From Streptomyces sp. NBC_00464 (lineage in GTDB: Bacteria > Actinomycetota > Actinomycetes > Streptomycetales > Streptomycetaceae), in contig NZ_CP107899.1 in assembly GCF_036013915.1 (NCBI RefSeq), positions 1,984,001 through 2,048,000 on the forward strand: a stretch of 64,000 nucleotides of DNA, read 5' to 3'. The position numbers and the translations under genes are program-made. Positions within the stretch are counted from its first letter, which is position 1, and every line of letters begins with the position of its first letter. The notes under the pieces were generated by a model, which saw nothing but the letters and a program-made list of their open reading frames with translations, did not search any database and was not told where the DNA came from. Below are positions 8,369 through 16,062 of the stretch, piece by piece.

Positions 8369-10963
8369 ATGGAGGCGCTGCGTCAGGACGATCCACACCG
8401 CTTCGGCCCGTACACCGTGCTGGTGCGGTTCCGTGAGACGGCCGCCGCGGTCCAGTACCTCGCGCACGGATCGGCTCCGGACGACCTCGTCGTGATCACC
8501 GCGGCCCGGCCGGCGCTGGCCGCGCTGCCCGCGTTCCGGCGGCGTTTCCAGGCGGAGTCCCGTACCGCGGACCGGCTGGCGGGCGGCTGGGTGGTGTCGC
8601 GGCTGGACACCCCTGCCGACGGGGCCGAGGACGACGACCGGCTGTGGACGGCCTCGGCGTACGTGCCGGCGCTGACCCTCGCCGAGGCGGTCGACATCGC
8701 CGGACCGCTTCCCGGACGTGCCGTGCGGATACTGGGCGCGGGCATCGCCGAGACGCTCTCCCGGGTCCACGCGACGGGGGCCGTGCTGCAGGGTCTCGCC
8801 CCCAGGACCGTACTGCTGGCCGAGGACGGTCCGCGGCTCACCGCTTTCGGACCCCTGGGCGCGGCGGCCGACGCCGAGGCGCGGCCGGGCGGCCAGCTCT
8901 CCGTACGGCTCGGCTATCTGACCCCGGAGCAGGTCGCCGGCCAGGAGGCCGGGCCGGCATCCGATCTCTTCGTACTGGGCCTGCTGCTCGCGTACGCGGC
9001 GACGGGCAGCACCCCGCTGGCGGACGGCCCGGCCGCCGAGGCCGCCGACCGGATCGCGCACAGCGAGCCCCGGCTGGACGCGGTGCCGGACGATTTGCGG
9101 GAGCTGGTCGCCAAGTGCCTGGCGAAGGACCCGGCCGACCGTCCGACCGCGGGCGCGGTGGCGGCGGAGCTGGCGCTGGAGGGTGCGGCCGGACTGGCGA
9201 AGGGCGGCTGGCTGCCCGAGCCGCTGGTGGCCGCCGTGGCCCAACAGGACTCCCGGGTACGGAAGCTGGAAGCCGCCCCGCCCGCTGCCGAGGGAGCGGT
9301 GGTCGTGGCGGACGCCCCCGACGACGTGCAGGACGCGATCCCCGCCGCCGCCGAGGACACGCCGCAGGCCGCCGCCACGCCCCCGCCCGCACCGCTCGTG
9401 CCCAGCCGCGACACCCGGACCGCACAGCTCGGGGTCATCGACCACCAGGCCCCCCGGCCCGACCGGGTCACCACCCAGCTCTCCCTGCCGCCGGGGCAAC
9501 CGGGGCAACCGGGGCAACCGGGGCAACCGGGGCAACCGACGGGTATCCCCGCCGCCCCCATGACCCCGCACGCACTGCCCGCCCCCGTACCTGCGGCACC
9601 CTTCCCCGCCGCCGTTCCCCCGGCCGCCGTGAAGCCCGCCGCCGTCGACCGCCGGACCCTGCTGATCGGGGCCGCCGCCGGAGCCGCCGGGCTGCTGATC
9701 GGGGGCGGCGGGGTGCTCGCGCTCACGTCCGACGACGACGCCGGGGCCACGGTCGACGCCAAGCCCGCACCGAGCCCCAGCCGGCCGGTCGTCGCCGGAC
9801 TGGCTCCGCAGCCGCGCTGGATCTACACCCACCCGGCGGCCGAACCGGCCCCCCTCACCGCCGCCCTCTGGAACGATCGGCTGCTGGTCCTGACCGGTGA
9901 GACCCATACGTCCGCCGTCGACCTGAGCACCGGGCGCAGGGTCTGGGAGAGCCCCGACGCCGCCAAGGGCCAGGCGGCCCTGCCGGCCGGCAAGGAGTCC
10001 GTCTTCGTCGCCGGCCCGTCCGAATTCCTGTGGCTGTCCGCGAAGGACGGCCGGGTGGCCCACCGGGTGGCGTACGCCGACGGGTTCGAGGACGCTCCGA
10101 ACCTCTCGGTGCAGCGGATCGTCGGATCGTCCGGCCCGGAGCTCTGGTTCACCGGCTCGCACCAGGTGACCGTCAAGGCCCCCAAGCCCAAGAAGGGCAA
10201 GAAGCGCGGCAAGGACAAGCAGGTCGTCACGTCGTATCTCTTCGGGTACGACATCGAGCGGCGCAGGGAACTGTGGCGGACGCCCGTGCCCACCGGCCGC
10301 GGCCCGGCCGCGCCCGTGTACCGGCTGACGGCGGTCCGGCCGGACGCCGTCGTCGTACGGCAGGACCCGCTGACGCTCACCCCCGCCGAGGTGAAGGCCG
10401 CCAAGGGCAAGGCCCGCTTCCGCAGCTTCGACCGGAAGACCGGAAAGCTCCAGTGGACCAAGGCCTTCGGCACGGTCGCCCCCGACGCGGCGGCCATGGG
10501 CGACGCGGACGGGGTGCTCTACGCGGCGGTCGGCGACGACCTCCGCGCCTTCGAGATGCCCGGCGGCAAGCCGAAGTGGACGCTGAACGGCACACCGGAC
10601 TCCCCCTTCGGGACCCCGGTCGAGGCCGGCGCGCTGCTGCACACCACCAGCCGCAACCAGGAAGTGGGCGTGGCCGACCGGGAGACCGGGAAGCTGCGCT
10701 GGAGGCGGTCCACGGAGGCGGTGGCCGGCGGATCGGCCCCCGCGGTCACGGTCAGCGGCTCGGGCGGCACGCTGCTCGCGGCGGACCCGGGGCAGGTCAC
10801 CGCGTTCGCGGCAGCCGACGGGCGGCGGCTCTGGAAGTTCCAGGACATCGGGGACCAGGACCCGAAGGGCGAGAAGGTCACCGCGTCCTACCAGGTGCTG
10901 GCCTTCGGGAAGACCGCGGTCGTCCGGCGTGACCGCGTGGTCTACGCGTTCCCGGTCGACTGA
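8369..10963 (+). CDS. Membrane pseudokinase with PQQ-type beta-propeller
   Basis: 864 residues. Residues about 10-275 follow the serine/threonine kinase fold, but every catalytic motif is lost. There is no glycine loop, no VAxK lysine (VVITAARP instead), the HRDLKPxN loop reads LQGLAPRT (140-147), and DFG reads AFG (159-161). The C-lobe pattern GYLTPEQ ... ASDLFVLGLLLAYAATG ... DPADRPT remains. A Pro/Gly-rich linker with five GQP repeats and one membrane helix near 430-455 lead to an extracellular PQQ-like propeller (repeats of the type DLSTGRRVWES, DRETGKLRWRR). It is probably a ligand-sensing or scaffolding protein rather than a kinase. Start ATG at 8369. Confidence 0.85.
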   Translation: MEALRQDDPHRFGPYTVLVRFRETAAAVQYLAHGSAPDDLVVITAARPALAALPAFRRRFQAESRTADRLAGGWVVSRLDTPADGAEDDDRLWTASAYVPALTLAEAVDIAGPLPGRAVRILGAGIAETLSRVHATGAVLQGLAPRTVLLAEDGPRLTAFGPLGAAADAEARPGGQLSVRLGYLTPEQVAGQEAGPASDLFVLGLLLAYAATGSTPLADGPAAEAADRIAHSEPRLDAVPDDLRELVAKCLAKDPADRPTAGAVAAELALEGAAGLAKGGWLPEPLVAAVAQQDSRVRKLEAAPPAAEGAVVVADAPDDVQDAIPAAAEDTPQAAATPPPAPLVPSRDTRTAQLGVIDHQAPRPDRVTTQLSLPPGQPGQPGQPGQPGQPTGIPAAPMTPHALPAPVPAAPFPAAVPPAAVKPAAVDRRTLLIGAAAGAAGLLIGGGGVLALTSDDDAGATVDAKPAPSPSRPVVAGLAPQPRWIYTHPAAEPAPLTAALWNDRLLVLTGETHTSAVDLSTGRRVWESPDAAKGQAALPAGKESVFVAGPSEFLWLSAKDGRVAHRVAYADGFEDAPNLSVQRIVGSSGPELWFTGSHQVTVKAPKPKKGKKRGKDKQVVTSYLFGYDIERRRELWRTPVPTGRGPAAPVYRLTAVRPDAVVVRQDPLTLTPAEVKAAKGKARFRSFDRKTGKLQWTKAFGTVAPDAAAMGDADGVLYAAVGDDLRAFEMPGGKPKWTLNGTPDSPFGTPVEAGALLHTTSRNQEVGVADRETGKLRWRRSTEAVAGGSAPAVTVSGSGGTLLAADPGQVTAFAAADGRRLWKFQDIGDQDPKGEKVTASYQVLAFGKTAVVRRDRVVYAFPVD
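9493..9537 (+). repeat. Five perfect 9-base tandem repeats (GGGGCAACC)
   Basis: In-frame minisatellite in the linker of the pseudokinase gene, each unit encoding G-Q-P. Perfect identity suggests recent slippage and variable copy number between strains, without frame loss. Confidence 0.9.
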
Positions 10964-10979
10964 CCGGGCCGGCTGCGGC

Positions 10980-11010
10980 CCCCCGGAGCCGGACCGCCGC
11001 CTTCCGGGGG
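10980..11010. terminator. Hairpin after the pseudokinase gene
   Basis: CCCCCGGA and TCCGGGGG pair across a 15-base loop, 17 bases after the stop codon. A GC-rich stem without U-tract, as usual for Streptomyces terminators. Confidence 0.5.
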
Positions 11011-11055
11011 AATCGGCCCACCGCCACGCCCGGAGGTTCTTGCATCACCTGACGG

Positions 11056-11088
11056 TGAGTGAGCGTATGGAGGAATTGCGCTCACTCA
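11056..11088. promoter_or_regulatory. Ten-base inverted repeat upstream of NlpC/P60 gene
   Basis: TGAGTGAGCG at 11056-11065 and its exact complement CGCTCACTCA at 11079-11088 are separated by 13 bases, ending 42 bases before the GTG start. It could be an operator or a leader hairpin. It does not match the c-di-AMP (ydaO) riboswitch pattern found before some wall hydrolase genes. Confidence 0.55.
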
Positions 11089-11130
11089 TGGGGTAGTCGC
11101 ACGATTCACCCCGTTTCCGGAGGTGGTGTC

Positions 11131-12351
11131 GTGTCGGGCAAACTTCTGCGCTCCCTCGGGACGGCGGCGCTGGCCGCAGTCGTCGTGACCACGCCGGCCG
11201 CGGCCGTCGCGGCCCCCTCGCCGAGCCCATCGCCGAGCCCATCGCCTGCCCCCTCGCCTGCCCCCTCGCCGGGCTCCGAGGACCCCGCCGTCCCGGCTGC
11301 CGGACCCGAGGCCGCGCCCGGCAGCGTCGCCGGGCTGCTGAACCAGCTCCAGCGGCTCTACCAGGAGGCCGAGGAAGCCACCGAGACCTACAACGGGACG
11401 GCGGCCGAACTGAAGAAGCGGACCGCTCAGGCGAAGAAGCTGGACTCCGCGCTCGTCACCGCCCGCCTCTCGCTGTCCCGCAGTCACGACGACGCCGGCC
11501 GGCTGGCCCGCGAGCAGTACCAGGGCCGGTCCGACTTCTCCTCGTACCTCCAGCTGCTGCTGATGCGCGACCCCGAGCACGCCCTGGACCAGGGGCAGGT
11601 CATCCAGCGGCTGGCCGCCGGTCGGGCCGCGACGGTGAAGCGGCTCACCGGCGCCGAGAAGCGGGCCGACGAGCTGGCGAAGGAATCCCGCAAGGTACTG
11701 GACAGGCAACAGGTGCTGGCCGCACGGCAGAAGAAGGAACGCGACGCCGTCCGGTCGAGGCTGAAGGACGTCGAAGCCCTGCTCGCCACGCTCTCCGCCG
11801 ACCGGCTCGCCGAGCTCTCCCGCCTCGAACAGAAGGGCACGGCCGAGGCCCAGGACGCACTGGTCGCCTCCGGCGCCCTGTCCTCGTTCCGGCCGGCGAC
11901 CGCCGAGGGCGGCGAGGCGGTCCGGTACGCGATCGAGCAGGTCGGCAAGCCGTACGTGTGGGGTGCGGAGGGCCCTGACTCGTTCGACTGCTCCGGACTC
12001 ACCTCGCAGGCCTGGGCGAGCGCCGGCCGCACCATCCCCCGGACCTCGCAGGAGCAGTGGCGGCAGCTGCGGAAGGTGGAGCTGAACGCCCTGCGCCCCG
12101 GCGATCTGGTGATCTACTTCCCGAAGGCGACGCACGTGGCGCTGTACATCGGCAACGGCCTGGTGGTGCAGGCGCCGCGGCCCGGCTCCCGGGTCAAGGT
12201 CTCCCCGGTGGCGTCGAATCCGCTGCTGGGCGCTGTCCGGCCCGATCCGGAGAGCGCGCCGCTGGCCACGTACAAGCCGCCGGAGCTTCCCGAGGGTGCC
12301 ACCGAGGGCTCCGACGACGGATACGGGGAGTCCTCCGCACCCGAGGCGTAG
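11131..12351 (+). CDS. Secreted NlpC/P60 peptidoglycan endopeptidase
   Basis: 406 residues. The signal peptide (LLRSLGTAALAAVVVTTPAAAVAAP) is followed by a Ser-Pro repeat tract (PSPSPSPSPAPSPAPSPGS), a long coiled coil near residues 70-250, and a C-terminal NlpC/P60 domain. The catalytic cysteine is in DSFDCSGLTSQAW and the histidine in KATHVALYIGNG. It should cleave stem peptides of peptidoglycan outside the membrane, with the coiled coil serving regulation or partner binding as in RipA-like enzymes. The GTG at 11131 is chosen because GGAGGTGG lies just upstream and the signal peptide begins there. Confidence 0.92.
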   Translation: MSGKLLRSLGTAALAAVVVTTPAAAVAAPSPSPSPSPSPAPSPAPSPGSEDPAVPAAGPEAAPGSVAGLLNQLQRLYQEAEEATETYNGTAAELKKRTAQAKKLDSALVTARLSLSRSHDDAGRLAREQYQGRSDFSSYLQLLLMRDPEHALDQGQVIQRLAAGRAATVKRLTGAEKRADELAKESRKVLDRQQVLAARQKKERDAVRSRLKDVEALLATLSADRLAELSRLEQKGTAEAQDALVASGALSSFRPATAEGGEAVRYAIEQVGKPYVWGAEGPDSFDCSGLTSQAWASAGRTIPRTSQEQWRQLRKVELNALRPGDLVIYFPKATHVALYIGNGLVVQAPRPGSRVKVSPVASNPLLGAVRPDPESAPLATYKPPELPEGATEGSDDGYGESSAPEA

Positions 12352-12426
12352 GAGTCCCCGAACGCACGTCGGCCGGGCCGGGGCCCGTCGGAGGCCCTCG
12401 GAGAAACAACCTTCACGCGGTATGAC

Positions 12427-12443
12427 CACGGCGGGACGCCGTG
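12427..12443. terminator. Small hairpin after NlpC/P60 gene
   Basis: CACGGCG, loop GGA, CGCCGTG: a perfect 7-base stem 75 bases after the stop. Weak terminator or leader element. Confidence 0.35.
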
Positions 12444-12479
12444 AGCCGCGAGGGGGAACGTCAACCCGCGACTCAAGCG

Positions 12480-12573
12480 CCGAGATCAATTCGATCACGT
12501 CAAGTTACTGATTGAATACTCTAGGTAGTCAGTCGCGATCGGTGCGACGACCCGGAACGGGAAGAGACCCCTC
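12480..12573 (+). promoter_or_regulatory. AT-richer promoter region of BP74-like gene
   Basis: The stretch around 12485-12535 is clearly lower in GC than its surroundings and includes ACTGATTGAATACTCTAGGTAG. An ACTGA/TCAGT pair brackets it. GGAAGAGACCCC precedes the ATG at 12574 as a weak ribosome site. No -35/-10 pair is certain. Confidence 0.35.
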
Positions 12574-13038
12574 ATGCGAAATGTGTTCACCAAGGCAGCC
12601 GGTGTGGCCGCCGTCGGCGTGCTCGCCTTCACCGTGGCACAGCCCTCCCAGGCCAGCACTCCGCAGCAGGGGCCGGTGCGCGCGACCGCGTCGGAAACGG
12701 CGTACTTCGCGATGACCGACATCACGCGCGAGGAGTTCGTCATCAAGCTGACGACCAGCAAGGAAATCGAGCACGCACGCGCGCTCATCAGCGGCGAAAC
12801 CACCGACGAGCCCCACGTGCTCACGCGGATCATCCCCCGGCCGGCCTCCTACAACCCGCGATGGAGCTTCCAGGCGGACCCCGCCCAGACCAGCTTCTTC
12901 GACCAGGGCATTGAGGTCTGCGACTCGAGCATCCCCTACGTCGAAGACCACCTGGACGAGGTCGGCGGCCCCTTCCTGCCCGGCCGCATCTGGTGCAACT
13001 GGACCTCCCGCCTGGTCAGGGAGATTCCCAGCTCGTAA
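12574..13038 (+). CDS. Secreted BP74-related / calmodulin-binding-type domain protein
   Basis: 154 residues with a clear signal peptide (MRNVFTKAAGVAAVGVLAFT, cleavage after SQA). The mature part reads YFAMTDITREEFVIKLTT ... ARALISGE ... RIIPRPASYNPRWSF ... IEVCDSSIPYVEDHLDEVGG ... GRIWCNWTSRLVREI. This resembles the BP74 N-terminal domain, named after a Dictyostelium calmodulin-binding protein and found in many secreted Streptomyces proteins. Two cysteines may form a disulfide. The molecular role is unknown. It appears monocistronic, with a strong hairpin downstream. Confidence 0.75.
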   Translation: MRNVFTKAAGVAAVGVLAFTVAQPSQASTPQQGPVRATASETAYFAMTDITREEFVIKLTTSKEIEHARALISGETTDEPHVLTRIIPRPASYNPRWSFQADPAQTSFFDQGIEVCDSSIPYVEDHLDEVGGPFLPGRIWCNWTSRLVREIPSS

Positions 13039-13202
13039 TCCCGCAGGCGCCCGATGCCTCCGGGAGCTCCCGCTGGTGGGCGCCCGAAGGCCGCCCGCCC
13101 GCAGGGCGGTCTCTGCGGCAACAGGGACCGTCAGGCAGTGTCACGGGGCCCCTGACAGTCACGAAGATGTCAGGGCCCACGCAGCGCCGGCTGCTGCACC
13201 GT

Positions 13203-13230
13203 CTGTGGGCCGTCCGAGGACGGCCCACAG
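13203..13230. terminator. Strong bidirectional hairpin
   Basis: CTGTGGGCCGT and ACGGCCCACAG form a perfect 11-base stem around CCGAGG. It lies between the convergent BP74-like and monooxygenase genes and should terminate both. Confidence 0.75.
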
Positions 13231-13280
13231 CCGTCGGTGTTCACCGACGCCAACCAGCGCTTCGCAGGTCGGTCGGCAGA

Positions 13281-14516
13281 TCAGGCCCCGGAAACCGAAG
13301 CCAGGTACGCGTTCGTCTTCTCCGGCTCGTAGAAGAAGTTCTCGAAGTCCGCCGGGTTGTTGAACCCGTTGGCGAAGCGGTCGGCGACCGGCTGGAGCTG
13401 GCCGCCGGCGCCGATCAGGTTCAGCACGTGCTCCGGCGGAACGCCGAGCATCGCGTTCGTCCACTTCGTGACGTGCTGGGCGGTGTCCCAGTAGCGGTCG
13501 AACGTGGACTGCATCCAGTCCGCGTCGAACTCGCGGTCGCCGTGCTCGATGATCGAGTCCAGGTAGGCGTTCGCACACTTGGAGGCCGAGTTGGAGCCCT
13601 GCCCGGTGATCGGGTCGTTGGCGACGACCACGTCCGCGACGCCGAGCACCAGACCGCCGCCGGGGAGCCGGCCGATCGGCTTGCGGACGGTCGGGGCGTA
13701 ACGGCCCGCCAGGGTGCCGTTGGCATCGGTCAGTTCGACCTTGGTGGCGCGTGCGTACTCCCACGGGGTGAACTTCTCCATGAGCTCCAGCGTCTTGGCG
13801 AGGTGCTCCGAGGGGTCCTTGATGCCCTGGAAGGCGTCGAGCGGCCCGCCCGGGATGCCCTCCCAGAACAGGATGTCGGCGCGGCCCGACGTGGTCAGGG
13901 TCGGCATCACGAAGAGCTCGCCGACGCCCGGGACCAGGTTGCAGCGGACCGCGTCGAACTCGGGGTGCTCGGGGCGCGGGCCCATGCCGTGGACGTACGC
14001 GACGGCCAGGGCGCGCTGCGGGGCGTCGAACGGCGAACGGGACGCGTCCCGGCCGAACATGGAGACCAGCTCGCCCTTGCCGGCCGAGACCATCACCAGG
14101 TCGTAGGTGCGGGAGAAGTAGTCCAGGTCGGACACGGCCGCACCGTGGATGACGAGCTGTCCGCCGCGCTGGGCGAAGGTGTCCATCCAGCCGGCCATCT
14201 TCACGCGCTGGTCCACGGACTGGGCGAAGCCGTCCAGCTTGCCGACCCAGTCGATGGCGCGCGAGGAGTCGGGCGCGGCGACCGAGACGCCGAGGCCCTC
14301 GATGCGCGGGGCCTGGGACTCCCAGAAGTTGAGCTGGTAGTCCCGCTCGTGCTGGAGCGCCGTGTGGAACATGCACTGTGTCGACATGACCCGGCCGGAG
14401 CGGATCTCGTCGGCCGTGCGGTTGGACATGAGGGTGACTTCGTAGCCTCTGGACTGCAGTCCGAGGGCGAGCTGGAGCCCGGACTGGCCGGCTCCGACTA
14501 TGAGTATCTTCCGCAT
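13281..14516 (-). CDS. FAD-dependent styrene/indole monooxygenase-like protein
   Basis: 411 residues. The N-terminal Rossmann motif GAGQSGLQLALGLQ binds FAD. The length and motifs (SRAIDWVGKLDGFAQ, WEGIPGGPLDAF, the FAD ribityl-site region ADVVVANDPITGQGSNSASKCA) resemble the oxygenase component StyA of two-component styrene/indole monooxygenases, which need a separate flavin reductase. No reductase gene is nearby. It begins 22 bases after the conservon GTPase gene and reads the same way, so it is probably the last gene of that operon. Conservons are often followed by an oxidoreductase such as a P450. Confidence 0.85.
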   Translation of the reverse strand: MRKILIVGAGQSGLQLALGLQSRGYEVTLMSNRTADEIRSGRVMSTQCMFHTALQHERDYQLNFWESQAPRIEGLGVSVAAPDSSRAIDWVGKLDGFAQSVDQRVKMAGWMDTFAQRGGQLVIHGAAVSDLDYFSRTYDLVMVSAGKGELVSMFGRDASRSPFDAPQRALAVAYVHGMGPRPEHPEFDAVRCNLVPGVGELFVMPTLTTSGRADILFWEGIPGGPLDAFQGIKDPSEHLAKTLELMEKFTPWEYARATKVELTDANGTLAGRYAPTVRKPIGRLPGGGLVLGVADVVVANDPITGQGSNSASKCANAYLDSIIEHGDREFDADWMQSTFDRYWDTAQHVTKWTNAMLGVPPEHVLNLIGAGGQLQPVADRFANGFNNPADFENFFYEPEKTNAYLASVSGA

Positions 14517-14538
14517 CGCGGTTCTCCGTTGTGTGTGA

Positions 14539-15189
14539 CTATGCCGGGGTGGCGTCGAGCGCGTGGCCCACCAGGGCCAGCAGCGACTCGACGACGGTGA
14601 TCCTGTTACGCGCGTCCATGATCACAACAGGCACGTGCGGGGGGACAGTCAGGGCCTCCCGGACATCCTCGGCCTCGAACCCGGGTGTTCCCTCGAAGTG
14701 GTTGACGGCCACGATGTACGGCAGCCCGCAGCTCTCGAAGTAGTCGAGGGCGGGGAAGCAGTCGGCGAGCCGGCGGGTGTCGGCCATCACGACCGCGCCG
14801 ATCGCGCCGCGTACCAGGTCGTCCCACATGAACCAGAAACGCTGCTGGCCCGGTGTGCCGAAGACGTACAGCACCAGGTCGTCGTCGAGCGTGAGGCGGC
14901 CGAAGTCCATGGCGACGGTCGTGGTGACCTTGTCCGGCGTCGCGCTGAGGTCGTCGGTCTCCTCGCTGGCCTGGGTCATCATCGCTTCGGTCTTCAGCGG
15001 GGTGATCTCGGAGACCGAGCCCACGAAGGTGGTCTTGCCCACGCCGAAGCCGCCCGCGACCACTATCTTCGTGGCGATCGGGGCCCTGGTGTGATCGAGC
15101 TGCCAGGCCTGGAGCGATTCCTCGGCCTGGTCCTTCGGCCCCGGCTGACGCGGGGCGAACAGCGGCGACTCAGAGACGACGGAGTCCAT
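14539..15189 (-). CDS. cvnD: Conservon GTPase CvnD
   Basis: 216-residue Ras/MglA-like small GTPase of the conservon signalling unit. The P-loop is GGFGVGKTTF near residue 47. Switch II is FGTPGQQRFWFMWDDL and the base-recognition region contains VAVNHFEG. It is the output switch expected to work with the CvnA-C proteins at the membrane. The start ATG at 15189 overlaps the cvnC stop by 20 bases, which indicates translational coupling. Confidence 0.93.
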   Translation of the reverse strand: MDSVVSESPLFAPRQPGPKDQAEESLQAWQLDHTRAPIATKIVVAGGFGVGKTTFVGSVSEITPLKTEAMMTQASEETDDLSATPDKVTTTVAMDFGRLTLDDDLVLYVFGTPGQQRFWFMWDDLVRGAIGAVVMADTRRLADCFPALDYFESCGLPYIVAVNHFEGTPGFEAEDVREALTVPPHVPVVIMDARNRITVVESLLALVGHALDATPA

Positions 15190-15586
15190 TGAGCACCCTT
15201 TCGAGCAGTGCGCGGTCGGGCTGGCCGGTGCCGTGACCGGTTCCGTACACGCGGATCTTTCCCTGGTCGGCCAAGTCGCTGAGCAGCACCCTGACGACGC
15301 CGAGCGGCATCTTCAGCAGGGCCGAGATCTCCGCGACGGTACGCATCCGGCGGCAGATCTCGACGATGGCCTGGAGCTCCGGCATGACGCGCGAGGCCAG
15401 GTTGCCGTTGGTCAGTTCGCGGCGCTCGTCGGGCGCTTCGAGCGCGGCGACGAAGGTCTCGACGAGCAGCACGTGGCCGAAGCGGGTACGGCCGCCGGTG
15501 AGCGAGTACGGGCGCACCCGCGCGGGCCGTTTGTCGGCCCCGCGCACGGGGAGCCTGCGGGCGGGTTCAGCAGCAGCGGGGATCAC
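15170..15586 (-). CDS. cvnC: Conservon protein CvnC (DUF742)
   Basis: 138-residue DUF742 protein with a winged-helix-like C-terminal half (QAIVEICRRMRTVAEISALLKMPLGVVRVLLSDLADQGKI). The N-terminal VRPYSLTGGRTR is typical of CvnC. It probably acts as an adaptor between the sensor-like kinase and the GTPase. Its start overlaps the cvnB stop by 4 bases. Confidence 0.93.
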   Translation of the reverse strand: MIPAAAEPARRLPVRGADKRPARVRPYSLTGGRTRFGHVLLVETFVAALEAPDERRELTNGNLASRVMPELQAIVEICRRMRTVAEISALLKMPLGVVRVLLSDLADQGKIRVYGTGHGTGQPDRALLERVLNGLRRL

Positions 15587-16062
15587 TGGGCGCTCTCCAT
15601 CGATTTGCGCAGCTCACTGCGGAGTTCGGGGGTGAGTACGTGTCCGGCACGGCCGACGAAGAGCGCCATGTGGTAGGCGATGACGCTCATGTCGCAGTCG
15701 GGTGTGGCGTGCACACCGAGCAGCGAGCCGTCGCTGATCGACATGACGAAGACGCTGCCTTCGTCCATGGCGACCATGGTCTGCTTGACGCCGCCGCCGT
15801 CCATCAGCTTCGCGGCGCCGACGGTGAGGCTGCCGATGCCGGAGACGATGGTGGCCAGGTCGGCGCTGGAGCCGCGGGGGCCGTCCTGCCGACCGGTCAC
15901 CTGGGCGTTCTGGTGTCCGGGGTCGGAGGAGAGCAGCATGAGTCCGTCGGACGAGACGACGGTGACCGAGTGGACCCCTGGCACCTCCTCCACCAGATTG
16001 CTCAGCAACCAGTGAAGGTTCCGGGCCTCGGTGCTCAGCCCGAATGTGCTGGGCGCAGTCAA
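15583..16062 (-). CDS. cvnB: Conservon roadblock/LC7 protein CvnB
   Basis: 159-residue roadblock/LC7 domain protein (LSNLVEEVPGVHSVTVVSSDGLMLLSSD, then LATIVSGIGSLTVGAAKLMDGG). This fold is found in GTPase-activating partners of MglA-type GTPases, so it likely modulates CvnD. Its start overlaps the cvnA stop by 4 bases. Confidence 0.93.
   Translation of the reverse strand: MTAPSTFGLSTEARNLHWLLSNLVEEVPGVHSVTVVSSDGLMLLSSDPGHQNAQVTGRQDGPRGSSADLATIVSGIGSLTVGAAKLMDGGGVKQTMVAMDEGSVFVMSISDGSLLGVHATPDCDMSVIAYHMALFVGRAGHVLTPELRSELRKSMESAQ

Noticed and set aside
9493..9537. CRISPR-like or regulatory repeat array
   Set aside because: The units are contiguous 9-mers in frame within a coding linker, without spacers.
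11040..11130. c-di-AMP (ydaO-type) riboswitch before the NlpC/P60 gene
   Set aside because: The conserved purine-rich loops of that riboswitch are absent; only a simple inverted repeat is seen.
12993..14600. 535-residue plus-strand ORF opposite the monooxygenase
   Set aside because: Antisense to a gene with a clear FAD motif, and it runs through the 13203-13230 terminator hairpin.
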